64,000 nt of DNA from CBDCWQ01 sp965223435 (lineage in GTDB: Bacteria > Myxococcota > Kuafuiibacteriia > Kuafuiibacteriales > Kuafuiibacteriaceae): positions 62,001 to 126,000 of the forward strand of contig CBDCWQ010000023.1 of assembly GCA_965223435.1 (NCBI GenBank), given 5' to 3'. Positions 54,601-59,660 of this stretch are shown piece by piece. The first letter of the stretch is position 1. Each line of letters begins with the position of its first letter. The position numbers and the translations under genes were made by a program. The notes below the pieces were generated by a model. It had not been told where the DNA came from. It saw only the letters and a program-made list of their open reading frames with translations, and made no database searches.

Positions 54601-55719
54601 GAGTGCAAGAACGGTCAGACCCCGCGAGGGGCTGAAGCGAAAACGAGAAGTGGAATGCGGGCGTTGCTGACCGTGAAACGCCAAAAGGATGGGAGCTGTG
54701 TCTATTCCATTTCGTTCTATTCCCAAAAGGGAGAAGACGAAGAACCCGCGCTCGTGGCGGAGAGCCTCATGGCACCGGACGCCGGGCTCGTCGAGGCCTC
54801 CATTTACCGCCACTCGGACTACGACTACCAGACCATCGCCGATGAGACCTACGCGTGGATGAGCACCACACCGAACGAGATCGAGGCCGTCGATATGACC
54901 TACTGGTATACGGAGCAGACTATGCCCGATGTCAAGATGGAGCCATACTTGGTGTTTCAAAAATACGGCTTTCAAGGCTTCCACCTCCACGGAACAAGAA
55001 CGCACACCCAGGATGGAAGACCCAAGGTGTTTTCTGTTCTCGCACAATCGACAGTCCGCCCCATGCAATTTAGCCTTGACACGCAAATCACGGACCAGTT
55101 CGTTCAGTACATACCTTGGAAGATCAACACCCGGGGGCCCGTCTTCAAGCACCTGAGTCCGCAAGATGTGCAGCAATATATTATCCGAGAACTCAAGGCT
55201 TTTCGCGAGAAGTCCGAAGTCGACCTACGTCTCCTAGTTAAAATGCCCCCGGACATTCAAACGAGGCTTGAGGAACTCTATCGGAAACTCGACGAGGAGG
55301 ACCCCAGCGCTGAGCTGCTCAGCGAGATAGAAGGCATTGAAACGTATTGGCTGATCATTCGCTACACGATGCTCCACAGCGTGGAGATCATGAATCAGAT
55401 CAACGATGGAAGCGGCGAAGCCGTTTTTGTTGAAGCCCCCAAGCTTCCATCCATCTATTTTACGGGGGAGATTCGTTTCAAGGACCCAGAGGATGTCGCT
55501 GCGGTCATCGATGAACTCAATGCGTTGGATGAGGCTGCTCTCAAAAAACTGGCTGCCACGGAAGATGAAAAACACGAGGCGATGGGTCAACTCTTTGCCA
55601 ACGAAATCAAGAAGGACGCTTTGAACTTTGTCAAGACGATGTTGGAGCAGGGCGATCCGCCCCAAGATTGGGTCAATGAGGTATTGCGTCGAAGAGCAAA
55701 ACGCGCGGCACAGGAATAG
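42664..55719 (+). CDS. Giant exported protein C (4351 aa): GWNL modules, Asp-box propeller, alpha/alpha toroid, LamG-like, Cys-rich, plant-type LRR, pre-effector and unknown C-terminus
   Basis: ATG 42664 follows GTGGAGG; the signal peptide ends near WVAQA (25). Order: two GWNL/GWDF modules (about 36-180); FN3-like (about 186-280); Asp-box propeller (about 313-830; SADGGLSFS, SNDGGLTWS) with a CACTDCWCE knot (484-491); toroid (about 1045-1566; RVWAYTQGI, GWPFSWNTK, EHNLDVLSVLNHA, DNCSWLSLSV, RIQDLS); further helical repeats (about 1576-2300); LamG-like (about 2544-2780; GHWSLDN, WAHVTVTWDG); jelly-roll (about 2793-2955); Cys-rich (about 3133-3219); plant-type LRRs with an N-cap (about 3249-3425; DDPCQWEGIHCSQG, LDLSYNKIPGPIPPELG); pre-effector (about 3700-3880; WVFVGHVEEHEV); Ser/Glu-rich linker (about 3929-3971); and a 380-residue C-terminus I do not recognise. 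Paralogue of proteins A and B. Confidence 0.92.
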   Translation: MGRSFGLGAIAMGIACLGGAWVAQASSGSGHGETGYTVLLEPGWNLVVAPFTMDSLPKEWTEGAQAAQATVWPGGTTERREPAASLVAGEGYWVHVQEAQSFTWGQRPVAAFAALEPGWDFFFVDSRQIYRDPLVDRVLEWDAASQVYRSVRIGDPLEPGKGYWRHFASSQAVGDPQGPPRVEAPRRPSIVSAVVHDLSVALAWRAPSIFASGREIPEGSEVTHRVYRDGVLIKEVAAKRFEDVVPLSGRPYDYAVATVFRARDGTVLESTRSASVPVEVSSLEERVVPGAFESAGVLAEPSGPTALPSAALSASEGSIFGHVVHVVRDPKRGDSIWYARSAKAGQSGSFDAGRVLDRGQSGWTVAELVVAARADRVGVAWIEAPAQASKGATGGRLWITESADGGLSFSPRTLVRESPRFQRGLDMGYDRVLDHHLVWGDGGKVYYLKNLEGEVSNVFDVRRREKNTEQVRYLAQYPPQDGQCACTDCWCEDSHPLSQETDDEGRPLGPYREWIEERAVSQPSLSIDDEKVTIVGRQTRMWDNKSVPNKAWLAMAESPVYSDTIVQGSLPTRFVAGWRKTWKTAYEPGDEALLGALGFQAQYLYEGTWHEQDEIQVAQRPLVAGAWEQAPADGVSASAWKQGAWQDGVFQNWRISSAGMVGEGEGDGMPSYPRVASAPYGLVLVYEDGVSDDPNLPESNPIQLRASNDGGLTWSEPRTVGLGYLPQVGTTDAGDLAVLFYTPKSPQGGAIEARRSIDGGASFAPSALVSELARPIHWKSHGAGGDALRGRVALATHENLFFAVWVEAKPGLVGGDRVVGSRASYVSEVVAYDVALPETLTRGQSAQVTVTAENTYHMRVESPAKVALVRHLSRSFGTHLGSSGAAVSPSGPVGDGVVGSSPSAGVAEPAAGLELSFVAGQAQAWVDPEGLSLVSDRGVVHLADMVADASSFPGAHGAALVEDGSESRFGPEIPRFEASAAGNYKKAQWMQKKLFHYGPHDWTADSVAYQIEYEASDSDPIARAEASRWLAGAFEEGRASDNQYLAGFERVWAYTQGIALANLSQQGTPRSEDEAQAMARYLCAHAEFGVVDGKHVNKGWPFSWNTKGDDWKDVRLVTGASAWVVHGLGVYLTSSAFRNMDRPLDEEEIQACYRMALDGLEVHRHVGTIGGARVSLMTAGFTTRGLDQAATPWNIKGEDGQPVGLKNELWDYYDVLDALGYETFDEERPPEIARQIEVQKSGQVSVEPSGPRTLTEREFGVLKEEVRAKNVVTEHNLDVLSVLNHAIDHAEALGLDPHRLQEWRDELREGIFRVLWDQDERLWRSDLEGALAAAGADFRNRSRIEEALNNGDWGRVSTGGIIVTSSEVQDLKNGRRLSRDGVLDRLQAGAGSNVAEIESNRETLHFLRSAHVAIDNCSWLSLSVDYEDLTDQDKIDDLGRCLEFTTLAFAKELEVGPKRYYGTHYFFNEFEDRYISASGRQEQSYHLEATAGLILGLLQFAEHQPSHPKSAFFKEEALALWAGVQDFVLDYGFPYSSERIQDLSTRLTSSTALIWFMDVYEHIHAQTDDLQRPLRHYGMDLLAGSAATFVVDSYARLKTLTSTETGLIRSSGPDGVPFTRVDEQAMAVIVATNREDWAMADVWVRGLLKTQVGPPEQKEFPSIVDSRDGLPLLGAFRHTGVQMAVYYALGRYLDPSLTRPRGQSVLESEVRGVLHEGLKTMKDLYWEPYDPSTEDHFHYDMFLKGAPDFEQPRFQVSDNVFAYFAYQQAERLGLDGHHGARSMGRFEEMLADECEQGVISTRSDRAAGSALAANAGESRPLPFCVAFLTDIGRVEEALNLLPGVTRAREERTAFLVRRPIGDRAPKNTFPLLPGDALWGSDATEDWLRYAELDHVSRPHLWGQLIQEGFGHRALASIDPRQEELALEEYHWLTSLSGDSAFYHIAALLLHDPKGAFGVDAGPLFMVPEWPEPKLLRMDAEAPLGRLRLDAVRTLLVSEVSPFRFDALLDRVALVDFVLAQIDNNAPLSDWRYNFSLERDEWRLRADAFLSNLCEHAPFAEHVEDYESYFGLPCQDLSALYKALRTKRFGTPDDFPLSLVSESEPYLVSQFLGDLKVLMDHDWYMVPRGSEGDQPEDPSCVTCTIALGPVDNSDEPTASQLQRRMQQALIFAYDHRFERTTAFDKPFGDGPFRFSLRGMDSIDAYNPGAPSFWSERALVLRAIADHARSLSFDPPLPLRALRLPPSETKGDTVRRLRERINREWDGRITAAAEASGNLPGILHRWMQTGELYGAPNRESLGLHLSSRIEPKIVGATDDNRTLEIKPNTCRRYELYNNLSDRMDWTVVANGSSEGARFRVVLDDLRHRSLEPGETGSFRFCLEIDREYLSSLRGPLHQNPVGWFVRLQWDEGRLERAFRVELTGRDVVTDSYRDIEVVGAFDGRVRVPYGGCRRLEVINRTDETLSRTFEASVLEGDEPPSDGGVLRIEETAPQEIPPHGRVFVTACYDAPAGELSRGRVLETGWALDALHGDGDGESFSVDALVDGLVGHWSLDNHAEERSRDWYVMEPAFVGSVPVWRPGWVGAGLRGGSVFYVPVADGEYTHNHDFLETSEAFSISLWLARPARSGAGTLPLVGNRGPENLDPGWALTLGSEDHLELNLVSASGESFTAVSVDPVLWTRGASGGADSANDLWAHVTVTWDGKGAVGMFVDGQPLATHQTATDGFGPLPLPNTYGFRVGWPDVGSGPHAPGGIDELRLYRGVVTEGQIRALAATPSTPGGALLREGAEVLFDFEVPSQDPRWSTWSPPLGQRVMPVVSGGRRGLLIDHPNVRSETFLDGGEQIQPHGYRDTSAQDQWIMTNLKPRRTGIQALSMEVTTLAPASLGHFVQTRFSDDLFGETTWSDPVALRSQCTRVVFPVDVVENLVFLFTAPEDSGPDGVHGRYVIDNITLYHQDAPSLPGQGEPCTAFESVAQARRGLWVDAPFRELGWKRRTSGLMRFVGIEGKAIEQTFRLRIYNDTDHEGHYTVSSTPGFVRFRSVPVGGSGPKPFVSGALGFEGTVPPMRGGRPGVVEIEVGVEGEVLEYPEEGPAEDLFTVAYTWPDEASKETRSGRVDYAVEVGRMRPSVSGGEFLLAAPGQSCADACNKVGQTCVSLGSVGLECGFYTELASCNHDNSTHYRARGPGSKASSPECQSIRGSSCYNVPREQDATCCQCQPSEGEETPESPPWLTGSDFAFCARVDTVPTLECQTLVSLYRATHGENWKPASTPGRVDWLASDDPCQWEGIHCSQGRVSEISLWGQGLEGGTSLPDLKAFEELYSLNIGGNDLTHIPSSWVSLTTLRELNLRNVDLFSFPMWVTGLPELIKLDLSYNKIPGPIPPELGQLTKLKSLNLSHNRFTDRVPSEIWALDLLDLNLEENPLEGPLSLPSSVVAYDRNDIETHTLWLLGTAERLAKKQSGFFISNNREHDIRFDVEHDNAFFRLGFRASDDRAFPEDEAQTNVLRTVVTVPAEGYVAVTISVDAAAMGSERRDQFRFVDQNRNQTFVRDAFVRVKDPETARLDATRGIAHVLPSGVLCHAGECPASLALGLLDGQGVTHALAELTAGSESTVPSGNHTKAVLSFGLGQSGHTYVGMRQGGAGAWVDVANLPDADFRGPDEQGFFSFFSRLLNPGTVMSVAIRNGAPNLVRQGADDVARAGPQAIRVGTPELMTGALFLSTLVGFSFGSAHTWTTLVQLDAAPNGVTEPWVFVGHVEEHEVTTLFGLALKDEAVIRDQVQISQVHAQGGFSTPTVNFEPGAIYGLVKKVHNTGAMLPWNYVEPTGEPVAVYRLMTDLTPEEMEDAVLKRHPGWAWFETVAQSWSGQGVAPNAFLDGLKGLILQPSLNQGTDFPFDVNVVPESQQGAYLEPLYEKIFGQMPSGVVLSGDNPEGSGSSGNGQNEEQKSTSEETGTQASSNQGASSDEEEAPSIASLWAQMMAECKNGQTPRGAEAKTRSGMRALLTVKRQKDGSCVYSISFYSQKGEDEEPALVAESLMAPDAGLVEASIYRHSDYDYQTIADETYAWMSTTPNEIEAVDMTYWYTEQTMPDVKMEPYLVFQKYGFQGFHLHGTRTHTQDGRPKVFSVLAQSTVRPMQFSLDTQITDQFVQYIPWKINTRGPVFKHLSPQDVQQYIIRELKAFREKSEVDLRLLVKMPPDIQTRLEELYRKLDEEDPSAELLSEIEGIETYWLIIRYTMLHSVEIMNQINDGSGEAVFVEAPKLPSIYFTGEIRFKDPEDVAAVIDELNALDEAALKKLAATEDEKHEAMGQLFANEIKKDALNFVKTMLEQGDPPQDWVNEVLRRRAKRAAQE

Positions 55720-55796
55720 CGGCCAGCGGCTCCTTCGCCCCGGGAGCACGTCCCTTTGCGCGATGTGAAGAATGGGTTTGCGGTGAAGTGGTTCTG

Positions 55797-57347
55797 TTAG
55801 GGGCCAGATTTGATCGCTGAATAGTCCAATTCTGGCACGCAGCTTGTATCTGGCGGCTGGCTTCCGTCTTGGATAAAGCTGAGAATCAAACTGCGGGGGC
55901 ACTCGAAATCTGACAACCCGACGACGTGGCCTAAGTTGGGGAAGTCCACTCGGTGTCCGTTGGTCAATCCTTGCTGAACGCGGTCCGTGAACTCGGGTGG
56001 GGTCGCGCTGTCGAGCCCTCCCGTGAAGAGCAGGGTGCGAATATGGGAGTCAACCCGTCGTCGCTTTGCCTCGGGGATGACAGTGGTTCCCCAATTGTTG
56101 CAAACGGTGCGGATAAATTTCGCCTCGAATCGGGTCAAATCGATGTTGCCCGACCGGGTTTCTTTGTCGATGACCACATCGTTTTCGTCAAAACGGTCGA
56201 ACTCGCTGCAGGTCATTGAGAAGAAAACGAGGAGGTTCGTCGTATCGCCCACAGTGTCTGGTTCGCGTAAGAACTCAAACGCCCGGAAAAGTCTGCCCCG
56301 CAACAGCGTATTGTCTTCGGTCAAGACTCGGTAGACCCAGTGAATACGCTCAGCTGCCCAGAACATGCCGCGTGAGAAAATCGTAAATTCCCGTAGAAGA
56401 TAAGCGAAATCGAAGGCATCCATTTCCAAAGAATTGTTTGGGTCTGACGCCTCAAACAGGCGAATGGGGGCGGTTTCGAGTGCGGCGATGATCGTCCCGA
56501 TTTGGGTTCTCAGGTTTGGAAAGTCTGTCTGGCAGGCGCTGTCGTTTTCACACTCGGTCAACAGCCGATCGATCGCAAGGCTATTGAACACTGCCAATTC
56601 TGCCCTCCAATACACGGAGTGGCCCAGCGGCATGGGGAGGACGCCGTCCAGGATCGCACTTTCTACGGCGTCTGGAAAGTCACGCATGTAGTGTTGTGCC
56701 AGCTGGCTTCCGTAAGAAGTTCCGTAGAGAATGATCTTCTCGTAATGTAGGGCAGTCCGAATCAGATCGATATCCGCAGCGTTTTGAACGCTATTGTAAG
56801 CCTCCATGTTGACACCCTTTTGTCGAAGCGCCTTGGCACACGCGCTCGCCCACGTGGCGTTGCCGTCATCGGTGCGGTCCGTGCGCTCGGGGCAAGTCAA
56901 TTCCGGAATGCTTTTGCCGATACCTCGTTGATCGAAAACAACGACGTCACGGTCTCGGCGCATGTGGCTGAATAGTCGAGGATAGAAAAACTCAAGCGAT
57001 GCGATGGATTCGCCGCCGGGTCCGCCCTGGAGCCAAATGACGGGCGGCTTGGGCGCACCCGCATTTTGCGCTCTAAAGCGAACCACCGCAATTTCGAGGG
57101 CGGGTGGACCATCCGCTGCCCGGGACTCTGGGACTTTCACGAACCCGCATTCTATGTTGGGCTCGAAGAGGGCCCGCACCTCCTCCCAGCACGTCGTGGA
57201 AGTCATGGTTCCCCAAGAATGGTCTTCGTCGTTCGGGTCATGGCCGCCCTCTTCGGTGCCACCGCAGGCAGAGGCAGCCATAAAAAGGAGCGGCAAGAGC
57301 AGCCGACCGTTGTTTTTGCACCCACGAGAATTGACAAGAGGCGACAT
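55797..57347 (-). CDS. S33-type alpha/beta-hydrolase peptidase lipoprotein (TAP-like)
   Basis: ATG 57347 has AGGAGA about 6 bases upstream. The 516-residue product has a lipoprotein signal (LLLPLLFMAASAC). The oxyanion motif WLQGGPGGESIAS and DQRGIGKS precede the nucleophile Ser211 in YGTSYGSQ. The acid is in TGGLDSATPPEF and the His in FPNLGHVVG, the order found in S33 prolyl/tripeptidyl aminopeptidases with a TAP-like C-terminal domain. Likely an outer-membrane or periplasmic exopeptidase that trims peptides released by other proteases. It is the last gene of a minus-strand run, 62 bases after the propeller lipoprotein. Confidence 0.9.
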   Translation of the reverse strand: MSPLVNSRGCKNNGRLLLPLLFMAASACGGTEEGGHDPNDEDHSWGTMTSTTCWEEVRALFEPNIECGFVKVPESRAADGPPALEIAVVRFRAQNAGAPKPPVIWLQGGPGGESIASLEFFYPRLFSHMRRDRDVVVFDQRGIGKSIPELTCPERTDRTDDGNATWASACAKALRQKGVNMEAYNSVQNAADIDLIRTALHYEKIILYGTSYGSQLAQHYMRDFPDAVESAILDGVLPMPLGHSVYWRAELAVFNSLAIDRLLTECENDSACQTDFPNLRTQIGTIIAALETAPIRLFEASDPNNSLEMDAFDFAYLLREFTIFSRGMFWAAERIHWVYRVLTEDNTLLRGRLFRAFEFLREPDTVGDTTNLLVFFSMTCSEFDRFDENDVVIDKETRSGNIDLTRFEAKFIRTVCNNWGTTVIPEAKRRRVDSHIRTLLFTGGLDSATPPEFTDRVQQGLTNGHRVDFPNLGHVVGLSDFECPRSLILSFIQDGSQPPDTSCVPELDYSAIKSGP

Positions 57348-57409
57348 AGTTTCTCCTATGAGAGACGACCAGGCAGGTCAATCCTATAGCTTGGCGATTC
57401 CAGTCTGTC

Positions 57410-59485
57410 TTACTGGATTTTCGCGAGAAATTGGGCGCCGCCCGGCCGCGGTGCATGGCCTGCGTCGTCCTTGAAGTATTCAAAGTAGGTCGCCAAAACA
57501 TACAGCGCGCCGTTTACGGCCGCGAGATCGTCCAGTTGAACGGTGTTCGCACCGACGTCAAGGGGGAAGCGGGATTCGGTTTTTGTTCCGTCGGCCAAGC
57601 TGAATCGGTCGACATGGAGAAAGAGCCGGTGGATGCGGATGCGATCAATGTATTGGTTCAGCGGCGCTTCGGTTTTGAGGTAGACCACGTACAGGTCCTC
57701 TCCTGCGATGAGCATCTTGGTATTGGTGTTGCCTCCATAGATCCATAGCGGAGTGGTGTCGCCGCTATGGGGATACTCGAAGGTCCATGCGACCTTTTTC
57801 TTTTGGGTGTTGACCACCGCAATTCGGGTCTTGAATCCCGTTTGTGCGGTACGGGTGGAGGTGTTTCGGTAGGCTTCCGGAAGCATCACCGCCACCCACT
57901 CATTCTGCGGGCCGCCCAAATCTGCACAGGCTATTTGAGGAAAGAAGCTATGGGTGTTGTTGTAGCGCATCTGCTTTCCGGTGCTGGCTCCTCTTCCGGT
58001 GATGCCCAGCTTGGTTGTCCAAGAATCACCCGTCTTGCGGTCGATTCCTGCGAGTACAAGGGGTTCACGAAAATCAGGCACGCGGACTTCGTCCTCGGGA
58101 GTCAAGGAATCGAGCGGAGAGGCGATGTTGAGGTACGCAAGGTAGAGTTCGTTTGTGCCCACACAAAAGGCCTTGGGCGCGTTGGCCAGTTCACTGTCGT
58201 TGGCGACAAACGCGCGATTTTCCTTCCAAACGAATTCAGGGCAGTCGCGGTTCGTTTCCCCTTCTTCGCAGTCCTCAAACACGACCCCTTGGTCTTCTCG
58301 AGTCGCGGTCTGCCCCTTGATGCGGTAGCCTCGGACTTGAGCACCGAGCCACACGAAGGGCGGAATGGGGGCTTCCTTGTTCTTCACGTCTGGTGGGTAC
58401 TTCGGATGGTGAATCGCCTCCAGGGTGTAGAGCATTTCGCCATCGATCAAAAATGGTGCCGCCCAAAGAGAGGGCATCGCGGGGCGGTAGGAGAGCCCGA
58501 GCGGGATATGGCCGATGTCTTGGTCGATGTGTCCCATCGAGAGTGAGCCGCCCTTCCAGTTTTTGGTGAGGCCACTGTGCCCGCCCCACGAGACGAAATA
58601 CCAGTTGGACTTGTCGTGCATCCGAAAGTAGCCGGACTGGTTGTAGCTCCGGCCAGGCGAAGTGCCGTCCGGCCCGATTTTTCCGAGAACCCGTTTCCCC
58701 TTGGCCACCGAGTAAGCGCCAGAAATGGACCCATCTCCCGATGACCGGGCGTAGATGTTTCCGTTCTGGTGCCAGTAGACAAGAAACTGACCTGATCTCA
58801 GGTCTCGACCCTCGATTCCCGAGCGATTGAATTCACCGAATCCACTTTGACTCAGATGGGCCGCGTCAAAGCGTCGTTTGAGTTGACCGTCTTGCGTACC
58901 CACGAAGCCAAAGCTCTGAACCTCACCGTTCGGAATCAGAACGGCAATTCGGCCATCCCGAATCGCTAGGTTCTTGGAGCGAAGCGAGCCCGCATAGCCA
59001 CCAGGGTGGATCTTTTGTCCCCTCAAGCGAATTTGACCTTCAATGAGATACATCCATTCCAGGTCAAGGTCGTGGTCCAACGAGACCAAACTCGCGTTCT
59101 TTCCCTCCCCGTCTTTCGCAAAACCAGGCCAGTTTTCGTTTGAAGGGGGCCTCGGCCGTGGTGGCCTTTCCACGCTTTGATCGTCTTCTGGCGGGTCGTT
59201 TTCTTGGGAATGGGGCGGCTCGTTGGGGGTGTCTTTTGGCGGTTTTTCGTGCTCGCTGGGCGGCGCAGTATCGTGGGTGTTTGGTGTCTGGTCTACTGGC
59301 TGGGGCTCTTCTTGGCCCGTGGGCACGGGATCGTTGGTGTGGGGTGTTTGGTCTATTGCCTGGGGCCCTTCTTGGCCTGCGGGCACGGAACTGTTTGCAT
59401 GGACAGGAGACCCTACATTGCTGATGTCGCACCCTGCCCCCGAAAGAAGAAGAAGGGCGGCCACGCAATCGATCCATCTGAACAT
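57410..59485 (-). CDS. Propeller-type lipoprotein with Pro/Glu/Asp-rich stalk
   Basis: The 691-residue product has a lipoprotein signal (CVAALLLLSGAGC, Cys19). Residues 30-130 are a Pro/Gln/Glu/Asp-rich stalk containing two 20-residue tandem repeats. The rest is a beta-rich domain with recurring 'LVLAGIDRKTGDSW', 'IAVVNTQKKKVAWTFEYP' and 'LHVDRFSLADG' strands, as in PQQ-like beta-propellers in which each blade compares a stored value. No PQQ site or enzyme motif is seen. It sits between giant protein D and the S33 peptidase on the same strand (gaps of 175 and 62 bases), so the three may form an operon. Likely a tethered binding scaffold. Confidence 0.75.
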   Translation of the reverse strand: MFRWIDCVAALLLLSGAGCDISNVGSPVHANSSVPAGQEGPQAIDQTPHTNDPVPTGQEEPQPVDQTPNTHDTAPPSEHEKPPKDTPNEPPHSQENDPPEDDQSVERPPRPRPPSNENWPGFAKDGEGKNASLVSLDHDLDLEWMYLIEGQIRLRGQKIHPGGYAGSLRSKNLAIRDGRIAVLIPNGEVQSFGFVGTQDGQLKRRFDAAHLSQSGFGEFNRSGIEGRDLRSGQFLVYWHQNGNIYARSSGDGSISGAYSVAKGKRVLGKIGPDGTSPGRSYNQSGYFRMHDKSNWYFVSWGGHSGLTKNWKGGSLSMGHIDQDIGHIPLGLSYRPAMPSLWAAPFLIDGEMLYTLEAIHHPKYPPDVKNKEAPIPPFVWLGAQVRGYRIKGQTATREDQGVVFEDCEEGETNRDCPEFVWKENRAFVANDSELANAPKAFCVGTNELYLAYLNIASPLDSLTPEDEVRVPDFREPLVLAGIDRKTGDSWTTKLGITGRGASTGKQMRYNNTHSFFPQIACADLGGPQNEWVAVMLPEAYRNTSTRTAQTGFKTRIAVVNTQKKKVAWTFEYPHSGDTTPLWIYGGNTNTKMLIAGEDLYVVYLKTEAPLNQYIDRIRIHRLFLHVDRFSLADGTKTESRFPLDVGANTVQLDDLAAVNGALYVLATYFEYFKDDAGHAPRPGGAQFLAKIQ
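59267..59386 (-). repeat. 60-bp tandem repeat encoding the lipoprotein stalk
   Basis: Two adjacent 60-base copies encode VPAGQEGPQAIDQTPHTNDP and VPTGQEEPQPVDQTPNTHDT (residues 34-73), with a decayed third copy after them. The copy number could vary between strains and change stalk length. Confidence 0.8.
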
Positions 59486-59660
59486 CAGGCCCCATCACGA
59501 GCAATACACATGCCGATGGAAACCGACGGAGGAAGTGCACCTTTGAGCCAACCCGAATGGGCATTTCGAAGAAGTCTTCGACATGTCCTCCTGTGGCCTT
59601 ATGCCGGTTTACGCCCACCGACTTGTAAGGAATGGTATGGAAACCCAGGCAGTTTGGACG

